The notes beneath the pieces are model-generated. The model saw only the letters and a program-made list of their open reading frames with translations, made no database searches and had not been told where the DNA came from. A stretch of DNA of 64,000 nucleotides from contig CM034310.1 of NCBI GenBank assembly GCA_019925795.1, positions 14,714,764 to 14,778,763 on the forward strand, in the 5' to 3' direction. Positions 37,901-49,900 of this stretch are shown here, piece by piece; the first letter of the stretch is position 1, and the number at the start of each line of letters is the position of its first letter. The position numbers were made by a program, and so were the translations under genes. Origin of the DNA: Dendrobium chrysotoxum. Its lineage: Eukaryota > Streptophyta > Magnoliopsida > Asparagales > Orchidaceae.

Positions 37901-40900
37901 GTTTTGCTCGATTTGTTTGGAGTATCTTGGTGGAAGATCGCTGAAATCTCAATATTGATAAAAAACACCGGTGTTCTACAAGTGTTTCCTATCTATATCA
38001 TTGTACATTGTCACATAGATGCAACATTAAAGGATACAAGAGTTTACATAGATGCACAAGGCTATATACAAAAAGAAATTTGCATATGTAAACGATGAGT
38101 GAGAATAGGACCAAAGGAACTGACTTATAATGTCCACCAACAGGATTCGCTGCAGCTAGAACAGAAGTACGTGCAGAAAGACTTGCTACTAATCCAGCCT
38201 TTGCAACGGAGACACACTGTTGTTCCATGGCTTCTAGAAGAGCCTATTACAAGTTTATATAAACAAGGCATTTTCCAAACTTAACTGATTCAGGAAAAAT
38301 ACATTGTAGCCAACAAAAAGAAATCAACCGAAGTTACCTGATGCTCTGCAGACATTTTATCAAATTCATCAATACAGCATGAACCACAGTCAGCAAGAAC
38401 CATAGCACCTGTTAATAAAACGAAGGAAATATCATGGATTGAAGGCATTAGCATTCAACCCATTTTAAATTTATTCTACTCATTTTGCTATTTAATCTTT
38501 TTACATCAATTTCATCTATTCAGAGTATTAATGCATCCTCAACCTTCTGTTATCAATTTCCAAACAAGTGACTATGTTCTACTAGTTTATCTTCAACTAG
38601 TGTTATAATGTAGAATGCTCTGGGATCCAAGGTTTAAAATGTACATCTAACATGCAACTAAGATTTAGCTGCACTCAACCATTGAAAAAAATGCAATTTC
38701 CGTGGGAAAAACAAGCTATGAATCCTAAAACAACTATTTATTACTTACAATAAAAACTAAAAATGCTAAAGTTCAAATCCGGCAAAAAGCTTTTTATCTT
38801 CTAAATAATAACTAGAAATTGAAGATAACGAAAGCCAAGAAACCAGATTATAACAAATCTAACAAAAATCAATAACTCAAACAATAACAACAAAAGAAGA
38901 GGAGAAGAAGAAGAAAGTGAAAGGAGGAAAGAGGAAGAAATAATTGATGAGCAAGCCATATGCTTTAAGGAAATAGCCGCTCCCAAAATGAATCAAGTCT
39001 CACACTTGATCAAGGATTAGAATTCCAGAAGAAAATGAATAATTTGCCCATTCAAATGAAATTTTAATCAAGCTTACTTTTTTTTCTACATGTCTTGATA
39101 CCTTATTTATAAACCTTGTGAAACACCAAACAGGATGAATAGCACCACCCAAAAAAAGTTCTAGAGAAACTAAAGAACCATAAGAAGTGTAGCTTAAAAT
39201 GAAGGACCGACAATAAACTAAAAGGGAGCTACAATCCCCTAGAAGAATACAGTAACTACCCACTTCAAAAGCCAAAACAGAAGGAACTGTAAAATAGTTG
39301 TCAACCGAAGGACTCCAAACTATAGGAAAAATAAAAAAGCATTCACTACACCCTCTAAGATTGACCTCCATAATTAAAGTTTTCCAACAGCACCCTCTCC
39401 AGTCTTATCAACAAACAGAATATCATCAGCAAAAAACAGATACCAGAGTACATAGTCTTGTAAATGTTTAGTAAGAATATCCAAAACTAAAGCAAAAAGA
39501 TATGGATTTAAAGCTGATCCTTGATGTAATCCAATTGAAATAGGAAAATACTTTGTCAAACCACCTTTGGTTTAAACATAAGTAATAGCTCTTTCATACA
39601 TTTCTTCAATGACTTGAATATAAGCATTATTAACTCCTTTCTTTTCTAAAAATCTCCATAGCGCTTCTCTTGAAACTTTATCATACATTTTCTCTAAATT
39701 AATAAAATATCATATGCAGATCCTCCTTATTCTCTCTATACTTCTCCATCAAACCTCTCAATAAATATATAGCTTCCATAGTAGACCTACCCGGCATGAA
39801 TCCAAACTGATTTTGAGAAAGATTAATATCAAGTCGTAGCATATGCTCAATAACTATCTCCCATAGTTTTAATATATGACACATTAACTTAATTCCTCTA
39901 TAATTTGCACACTCTTGAGCATCACCTTTATTCTTAAAAATAGGAATCAACATACTCCTCCAATCATCTGACATCTTATTAGTCAAAATAATATTAAAAA
40001 GTTTTGTAAGCTAAGAAATTCCTTCAACTCATAAGCATTCCACACCTCTACAACATCAATCCTTTGTCCCACTACGTGGTTCAGCTACATGAATCTTTTT
40101 TCTCCATTCCACGCCTCTCCATAAGCATTCCACACCTCTATTGGAATATAATTAGGTCCAACAATTTCGTTCAGGAAAAATAGTGCGTAAGCATGAATCC
40201 CGCTTTGCATCCATAGGATTCCATTCTCCTTGAGACAAGTTATAGTTAATCAGATTTCCCCTGAGAATAATATCAAGATTTATTTAGATTTGGGTCCTTA
40301 TTTCTTATGAGGCAAGCCCTCATAGTGAATTATTGCTCTTACTGCGTAAGAGAGAACTCTCGATTAAGGATGAACAATTTTAGGTGTTTTAATCTTAGTT
40401 GTGGGGGAAATGGAGGTAAACCTAATCAAGATCCTATGGTTCCGTCCTCCCAAGTATACCATAGGTTTCAGTTTACCAGAACTAACGATCGTTGATCGTA
40501 GTATCGTAGGAATCTGATTAGCAGTCATGGGTTGCCTACTCTTAGGGATCTTATGTAAACCAAAGTGATTAATTGTGAACTTTAGTATTATGGTGATTTA
40601 GTTTGGGTTGGGGCTTATGGCTCCACTTGAGAGTTGCCCGTATGTTTGGATTTGGGTTGGGGCTTACAGCTTTCATTGAAACTAACCCGTACAACAGATC
40701 TTATGGCTTCCCTTTATAATAGCCTGTAGATTTGAGAAGTTGGGTCTTACTGCTTTCATTGAAAGTAGCCTGATTTGTTTGCACAAGAAATGGATTATAC
40801 TACTATTAGAAGTAGCCTGATTTATTTGGGAGGTTGGATCTTACGGTTTTCATTAAAAGTAGCCCAAAGGTTTAGAAGGTTTGGTCTTACTGCTTTCATT

Positions 40901-43900
40901 TAAAGTAGCATGGTTGTTTGAGAAGTGGGTCTTACTGTTTTCATTAAAAATAGGTTGTGTGTTTGGTAGTGGGTCTTACTGCTTTCATTGAAAGTAGCCT
41001 GGGGTTTCAATTTAAGACAAGTCATACGGCTCTATTTACGAGTTGCCTAGTTATTTGGCTAGCAATTGCAGGAGCTGGAGTTTACAATTGCAAGGTTTGT
41101 CAAGAGCTATAACTTGGAGAGCTTAGGTTTTTTAGGAGTTTTGGAGTTTTTCTTTGTTTTGAGTTTTGATACTTTAGTTTTTGGAGTTTAGACCATAGTT
41201 GATGGGTGTTGTACATAGGTTTGCATAATGTAAACATTGTTCCATATTTTTTGAATGCATTTTATTAAATTTTGAATTAATTTGCAATAATTAATTAGGT
41301 TATTAATTAAATAAAACAAGTTTAAATTTTAATTTAATTTAATTAATTGCTCAGCTCGTTGACCCCACATAAAGGAATAAAGGCTTGTTGTTGTTGCTCA
41401 GCTCGTCAATTAAAGTATATTTAAAAATTACTTAATTATTATTTAAATTTAAAATTGGTTGCTCAATTAATTTAATTAATTTAAAAGAATTAAATTTAAT
41501 TAATTATTTATTAATTAGAAGTATCAAATTTATTTTTAAATTAATTAGTTTAATGATATTAAAGTTTTAATTTCATTTCATTAGTTCAATAATTAAATGA
41601 ATTTTCAAAAGTTATTTTTTAATTAATTAGTTGATTAACTAGTTAATGAATTATACTCTGAAAGATTTTAATTAATTAATCAATTAAATTTTGATTATAG
41701 AGTTTTAGGTTAATTAGTTAATTAGGTTAATTATTTTAAAGTTTTAAATTTGAAATTTTAATTGATTATTAAATTGAATTTAAATGGATTAATTAGTTAT
41801 TAATTAATTAAATTTTAAATTCATTGAATTTTTAAATTAATCAATTAAAATTATAATTGAAGCTCTTAAATTGCAAGTTCGGCAGCCTCCGAACATCCAC
41901 TCCTAATGAGAGGAGGTCGGGAGGGTACTTGCCTTTTTTAATCCGCCTAGTCGGATAAAAATTCAACGACCGGGGACTTCAGGGGACGAATCAACCCTAA
42001 AATTGGCCTTCGAGTCCTCAAATTTGGCAATCACGGACCTAATATAAAAATTTTTGCAATTTGTCATTTTCCCAGAATTTTGGTAGCCTTTCAACGCCCT
42101 CTCCATGCAAGGGAAGGTTAGGGAGGGCAATTGCCCTTTTAGGTAAAATCGATGATCGAGTGCTTCGGGGAAAGGATCAACCCCGGAATTAGTCTTCAAC
42201 TCCTCCAATTTTGTGATCATGATACTTCCTATTTGTTGTTAATGTTTATACACTATATATATATATATATATACACACATACACACACAAACATGCATAC
42301 ATATGTGATATAGGCAAGGAGGGGTCAAAACAAAAGCTCATATAGCACAGTATCCTTAAACATGCATTCATCTTTTGCATCCATGTATATATGAACATTT
42401 TCAAACTTTAATTAACCAGAATAATTTATTGATAAGCGGACAGAATATCAACTAGATGAAATCTCAGTTCTAGCAGCTTTGTTTCTTCCCACTTGCATTG
42501 AGACTCAGAAACATATTTATAAAGGAATAGTTTGGGGGACAATCTTATAACACAGAACTACAATAAATCAAATATGATAAAATGGAACCTCAAAATTAAC
42601 AAGCTGTATGGTTAATGCAAGAAGAAAGAATGATTGAGCAAAAAGATACTCAAACAAACTGTATACCTGCCTCGAAGGCATAATCACTTGTCATATGATC
42701 CTTAACAACAGCAACAGTTAAACCAGCATTTGTTGTTGCATTTCCACAAACATATATGCCTCGTGGAGAAACTGCAGCTGCTGCTTGTAGAAGTTGGCTC
42801 TTACCCAGTCCAGGATCACCTAACAAAGCATTCGCAGGGCTTGAAATTCCACCACAGTTGAATTATTTGCAATGACAATGGGTAAATTCATATGAAGTTA
42901 AGAAATAATTTTAAATCATGGGTACCAACTACAATGACATGAATGTCCCCTCGAACTGGGACCTTGTTCTCATCCATTGAGTACTTCTGCACCCCTCCAA
43001 ATAATGCAAGTGTGATCCCAGCTGTAGACCGAAAGAATAAAAATGAACATGTTCTAATCAGATGAACGTAATGAAACTTATGTGGAGTACTTTCTATTAA
43101 AGATAAAAATAAAAAATGAAGCGAGGCATATCTTCAAAATTGTAAAAGTTGATCTTGAAGCTAACTAGTTTTGAAAATGAACAGATTCAAGCAATGTATT
43201 GCTGGCCAGAATCCAAATTGAGTTCACTCCGTAAAGTGTAGTATACTGGCCATTGATATTACAGTAAAGTGTAGCTCCCTCTCTCCTCACATATCTCAAT
43301 CTCTCCTAATATATCTCTATCCTCCCATCCCTCCCTCTCCTTTTTTTCTCTCTATCTCTACTATTTGGCTCTTATCCTCCTATCTCTAAAAAAACAGTCT
43401 TTACAAAAAAAAAAATCCCTCATCTCATCTATCTCTATAATTATTTCTCTACTTCCATCTTCTATCTCCTATTGCAAATCCTCAGCCCACTCTCTCTTTA
43501 AACCCCATAGTCAATGCCAATTCTCACTTCAAATTGCTTTTGGCTTTTTGCTCTATCTTCTCTCCTGCCACATGATAGAAAAAATTTGAAATGGATTAAA
43601 TATACTATGGTCTTTAGAAAACACATCTGTCATTGTCGTTCCTAATGTATCAATTTTGGCATCAAAGTAGGTTCCAAGATGATTCAATATTTGTTGTCCT
43701 ACTTGGTTCCTCCAAAAAAAGTAATCATCATCCTTCCAAATTCAGATCAAGATCTTCAAACTCAAATCTATAGACCCAAATTTGTAGACGTCGAGATCAA
43801 AATCTTCAAAGCAACTTATCTACCTTCACACATCATGGTTTTGAATCCTTAAGAAAAAAAAGAAACAAGACCTATAACAAGCATACCCAAACCCTGAACC

Positions 43901-46900
43901 AAATTTGGCCCAAAATACACCTCAGGTGATTAGTCCGACTCTTGTTACCCTAGCATGTGCGATTGACATGTCTCTGCCCAACTTACTAGAATGAAAAGTT
44001 CATGCCTCCAACTATTGCCGCACATTTTGATTTAAGGGTAAGTCGAGAGCTATAGCATCATGCACACTATCCCTTGAAGCCCCTAGGTCTCCTTCAATCA
44101 AGCAACCATCTTATGAGTTTTTTTTCTCCCGCTCATTCCTAATTCACTATCATAAGTATCACAAGCCCTCATTCATCTTCTCCCTTCAACCACGAGTCAT
44201 CATAGTCGTAAGCCTTCTTCTTATTCCCACAATCAACCATCTTTTCTTTTTCTCCAACTTTAAACCTCGTCTTCTTCCTCTTTTTCCCCTCTTCATCTTC
44301 TTCCCCTTATCATCATCAAGACTTCATCATTTCTTCTTCTTCACTCAAGTTAGTAAGAGGAGTCTTTTTTTTTTAATTTGTATGACGTTAATCATTTTAT
44401 TTTTATCTACTAATTAAGCCCGATTATGCTAGTTTTGATTTTATATGGATACAAGAAACTATTTGTGTTTTGATAATAGATTTGGGAAAATTATGATTTA
44501 GTTCATAATGGTAGGTTAAATTTTGCAATGCTAATAATTAACATGGGTTGATTATGGGGTAACCTATGTCAAGTAGGTTGCACCTATATTAGTTAATCAT
44601 TGATTTTCAATGTTTATATATGTGTGTGAAATTAATTGAGAGATTGTATAGTGTAGGACAATCGAGTTGATATTTGATTTGGTTGGAATCTCAATTAAAT
44701 TTAGAATTTTATAGTATACACTTTGAGGTTAGTCATTTTTTATTTATTAAAGAATAAACATACCCTTTTTGCTAAGAGCAGTATCCATGATACTTGTAGT
44801 AGGTCCTTATGATATTTATTAGATTGTCATTTATGACTTTAACATTCAATTATTATATACATAATATCATAAATTTTTTTAATATTCATATGAAGTGTAA
44901 TATGCTATCAATAACTTTGTAGTAATTAATTGTTACATAAATTATTTAATTTTGAAAGAATTTTCATGGGTTGGTGAAAACCTTCCCAATTGAGGGTATC
45001 TTGGTTAACCGCAATAAACCTTAAAGTTAAAGTCTAATATGCTCTGAAGTCATTAAATCTAAATTATTCAAGTTTCAACTTGTTGAGACACTCCTAAAAC
45101 TAGGAACCCATTGTTCCTAAGAAAAGAAACTTCAAGCCAAAGCCATGCCCCTAGATAACTATAGCTAGCATTTGCCTAAACCAAATCGGGATGAAGGTAT
45201 AATTACAATAAAATTTAGATAAAGTTTGTTACCTACAAAATATTTTAACAAACCGCACCAAGTTGATGAACTAAACATATTAAGTTCATGAATAGAGGTT
45301 CTTAAAATTAGAAGTGGTGAATACGAATAGGTTATGACATTATCGAGAAAGATGAATATCTATTAATTAACAACAACAACAACAAGCCTTTATCCCAGTA
45401 CGTGGGGTCGGCTACATGAATCCTCAAATTCTCATTTAGATCTAATAAAGAAAGGTCATTTCTAATATTTTCTAACCAAGCCTTTTTAGATCAACTTCTA
45501 CATTTCTTAACATAGATTAAATCTAATACATCTACTCTCCTAACCGGGTCATCAGAAGGTCGTCATTTTATGTGACCAAACAATCTAAGGCAACTCTCTC
45601 TAATCTTATCAGCCACTGGAGCTATTTCAACCTTTTCACGTATATGCTCATTTCATATCCTGTCTCTAAGATTAAAGCCACTCATCCAATTGAGCATCCT
45701 CATCTCTGCAACACTTAACTTAATATTATGCTTCTCTTTTAATGGCCAACATTTTGGGCCATAAAGCATTGCAAATCTAACCACCATCTTATAGAATTTT
45801 TTCTTAAGTTTGAGTGGTACTTTTCTATCACACAGCAAACCCGATGCATTCCTCCACTTCATCCATCCAACTTGAATTCTACTAATAATATCCCCATCTA
45901 TTTCACCATCACTATGAACAATAGACCTAAGATATCTAAAACGTATACTCTTATTAATGACTTGATCGCTTAAACTCACAAACCCCCCATTAGATCTATT
46001 ACTACTAAAATTACACTCCATGTATTCGATTTTAGATCTACTCAGACGAAAACCTTTAGACTCTAAGGTTGACCTCCATAATACAAGTTTACCTTCAACT
46101 TCCTCTTTAGTCTTATCAACAAGAAGAATATCGTCAGCAAAAAGCATACACCAGGGAACATCCTCTTGCAAATGTCTAGTAAGCACATCCATGACTAAAG
46201 CAAAAAGATATGGGCTTAAGGCTGATCCTTGATGTAATCCAACTAAAATTGAAAAACACTTGGTCAAACCACCTTGTGTTTGAACACAAGTAACACATCC
46301 AGCATACATATCCCTAATGACTCGAATATAAGCATTATTAATTCCTTTCCTTTTAAGAACTCTCCGTAGCACTTCTCTTAGAACTTTATCATATGCTTTC
46401 TCTAGATCAATAAATATCATATGAAGATCTTCCCTTTTTTCTCTATACTTCTCCATCAAACCTTTCAATAAATATATAGCTTCCATAGTAGACCTACCCG
46501 GCATGAATCCAAATTGATTTTGAGAAACATTAATATCATGACGTAACCTATGCTCCATAACTCTCTCCCATAGTTTTAAAGTATGAGACATCAACTTAAT
46601 TCCTCTATAATTTGCACAATCTTATGCATCACCTTTATTCTTAAAGTTAGGAATTAACACACTCATTCTCCACACATCTGGCATCTTTTTAGTCTTCAAA
46701 ATAATATTCAAAAGTTTAGTAAGCCAAGAAATTCCTTCATCTCCAAGCATTTCCACACCTCTATTGGAATATCATCAAGTCCAACATTTTTCCCACACTT
46801 CATTTTCTTTAAAGCCCTTCTAACTTCATTTTTAGTAATACGCAAATAAAAATAAAAATCTCTATTTTCATTTAGTTCAAGTAATGCACTTTACTTGAAC

Positions 46901-49900
46901 TAAATCCTTACTCCTACCTCTTTATTTGGCAAGCTTATACATACATCTTTCGTCCTCTTTAGTATCTAATATTATATAAATCATTAAAAGCTAAAGTCTT
47001 TGCATCATAGAATGTTTTCTTAGACTCCTTACGAGCAACTTTATATCTTTCCCAATTTTTAGAATTTTTTATATCTAAATCAATTTTTATAACAGAGCTT
47101 CTTATTTTTTATCATTTCTTGCACATTTTGATTCCACCACCGACTATTTTTACTATTAGAAGCTTTTCCTTTTGATACTCCAAGCACACATTTACAACAT
47201 TCTTAATATTACAAGCTACTATTTCTCACATAACATTAGCTTCCTCATACGCCGAAAAAATCATAAGATCGAGAATCTTACTCTCAAAGACATTTTTCTT
47301 AGAGTTCTTTAAATGCCACCATCTAATCCTAAAACAAAGATATACTATATTTTTCATACTCTGCCCTTTCATCTTAAAGTCCAAAACTAATAAGTGGTAT
47401 TGGGTATATAGATTTTCACTCGGAATAGCTTTACAATCTCTATAATCTAAACGATCTACTTTTCTTGCAAGAAAATAATAAATATGAGTTTTACTATATT
47501 CATTCTTATATAAGTGATGAGATGCTCATCTCTTTTATTAAATAAGGTATTAGCAATAAAAAAATTATAAGCTAGAGCAAAATCTAATATAATTTACCAA
47601 CTTCATTAGTCGCTCCAAACCCATAGCCACTATGAATGTTTTAAAATCCTCTACATCTCTACCAACATGTTCATTTAAATCTCCCCCAATAAAAACTTTC
47701 TTCAAGGGGTATCTTTTGTATTAATTCTTCTAAGTCATTCCAAAATTTTAATTTTGAGCAGATATCAAAACCTACTTGAGGAGCATAAACACTTATAATA
47801 TTAATAATCTTATCATCAATAATAATCTTCAAAGCTATAATTTTATCTCCAATTCTATCAAATTTTATAACATTATCTTTCAAACTCTTATCAATAATCA
47901 CACCTACACTATCTCTAGTACGACTCCTAGAATACTAAAGTTTAAACCCTAAACTATTAATCTCCTTAGCTTTCTCTCCCACCCATTTAGTTTCCTGAAT
48001 GCATAGAATATTTATCTTCTAATGAATCATAATATCAATTAATTCCATTAATTTTCCTATAAGAGAACCTACATTCCACGATCCTAACCTAATTTTAATT
48101 TCATGGACTAGCTTCTTTGCCCACATACATCCATGACATAGAAACCCTTGCCTATTTAACACTGCATCCAGGCACCGATGCAGCAGCCCTTGCACACTTC
48201 TCACTATATTCAAGTCATATAGCTCGTCGCTTTCAGGGAACGCCCTAACATTAACACAATATATTAAAGGATTCTTGTCATAATTATTTGACAAGTTTTA
48301 GACTGGTTGTCGACTACCTAACGCAACCCTCCACATTTCTCAACTAGGACTTAGGACTAGCAATGACAGTGTTAATTAACCTAAATTGTAAAGGATAAGC
48401 CCAAAATTTAATATGACATGAATTTTTTTTTTCCGGTAAGTAGGCTTTTGAATCCTAATAACTTCATTACCTAAAAGTTTACAAAAATGCCATCCTCAAA
48501 CAATATTTTGCAAATTTTGAATAATTGTAACGTAATATCGTATTATCTTTCGTATATAACTTTTTATCAGCTTTGATTATTTGTAACTTAACATGTTGAT
48601 TAGTTATGAATAAATGATGTGTGAATCGTAAGCAGCTATAGCACACCTAATATCTAATCAACCACGTACATAAACATGGTGATGAGGGATAAAGGTGATT
48701 AAACTTTTGTTATTTATTCTATTTTTTAAGTGAAATTTTATAATTTCACTCAATTCATACAATTATTTGCTCTCTTCACTGATCTGATCCTTGTCCTACC
48801 TGCTAGATGAAGAAAATTCCTTAGCTTCATCTACTCTTAATGTGAAACTCAACTCCTTAGTTCTTCCATTTACTAAAAATGAATCTTACCGTAGGATAAC
48901 CCAACTTGTAGACCTTATTTCTTAATGTTTTCCTTTCTTTACCAATATCAGAAATATCACAACTTTATTGAGTTTGGGAAACATGCAGCGTTAAATGTTA
49001 TATTTCACCTGCACCTCTTGCATGACTATGACAATTATGGAAACAAACTGGCAGAGCAGTAACCATCTCTGAGAATAGTAGTGACTATTTCGTTCCACAG
49101 AACACAGCAAAGCACCGTCAAACAATGCCTTAGTGACGTGTAACTTTGTCGTAGATTTTGCTCTGTAGTAAAATATTATGTAATATACATGCCGATGTAG
49201 GTGGTTTACTAATATTGCATGCTAAATTATGTCAAAAATTGAATCTTCAAAGAAGTTTTGGATGGTTATCTGACCCTTGCTCATGTATCATTCATTGTTA
49301 TTTTTTTTTATTTTTTGTGGTTAAAAAATGGATATTTCTCAAAAGTCAGATTGACCTATTACTGCATGCTTTATCCAATAAAATAAATAATGTATAAAAT
49401 TAAGACTCTTTTGATGAACCATCTCTATTTTGAATTTTCAATCGTTTACTTATGAACTCATGTCAAGTAATAATCTATTTAGACTTATCCCAACAATTTG
49501 AGATTGGTTTTCTGAATCATCAGATTTTATGAATTCATAGATCATTTTGAACAGTTTCTATTCATGTTATCTTATGTCTATTTTCTCCTTCCTAATTCAT
49601 TAACAATAATTTTATCACTCATATAATGAATGTATTTTTTACCCTTAGTTGTATATATCCAAATCACCTAAGGGGATGTTTGATTCAATGATTTCTTTGA
49701 TGTAATGTTATGTTATTTATAATAAGCGGTGTAATTTAATGTTATCTCTCATATTGAGGTAATCTGAATAACGTGTAGTCAAGATTAACATAATCTAAAT
49801 AGCAGCCAAATTAGATGTCATCAAAATTATCTCAATCTTGATAGAATAAAACAAAAGAAAAAAAAAAAGAGAAATGTTTTAAACACTATTAATTATTCCA

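Larger units (their letters stand above)
31702..37994 (+). mobile_element. Ty3/gypsy retrotransposon in the MCM8 intron
   Basis: A 6.3-kb plus-strand element, antisense to MCM8, with two LTRs. A tRNA-Met primer site follows the 5' LTR at 32188-32200. A gag remnant, zinc knuckle, protease, RT, RNase H and a polypurine tract (ttttggagcggggtat) before the 3' LTR are all present. Integrase is partly deleted. The LTRs have the terminal inverted hexamer TGATAG/CTATCA. A 5-bp flank, aaatc (31697-31701) against atatc (37995-37999), is a plausible decayed target duplication. Stops and frameshifts make it non-functional. A solo LTR of another family is nested at 33489-34608. Confidence 0.88.
40170..42230 (+). 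repeat. Hairpin-rich repeat family, copy 3
   Basis: The cleanest copy. It has a head (40170-40560) with a stem-loop, a hairpin minisatellite (40610-41050), a spacer with the gagctt/gagctata segment (41050-41270), an aattaatt block (41270-41870), and two tandem tail units of about 195 bp (41870-42062, 42063-42230). The tail units share gnagcctnn, gggagggnanttgcc, cgatga/ccggggacttc and aatcaaccc. It lies within an MCM8 intron and no coding region is seen. Confidence 0.75.

Noticed and set aside
39000..39371. 123-codon minus-strand frame as a gene candidate
   Set aside because: It starts inside an RTE fragment and runs into MCM8 intron sequence. No domain and no supporting splice sites.
42252..42300. 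Possible telomere- or centromere-type satellite
   Set aside because: A simple (TA)n(CA)n microsatellite, with no TTTAGGG units or long satellite monomers.
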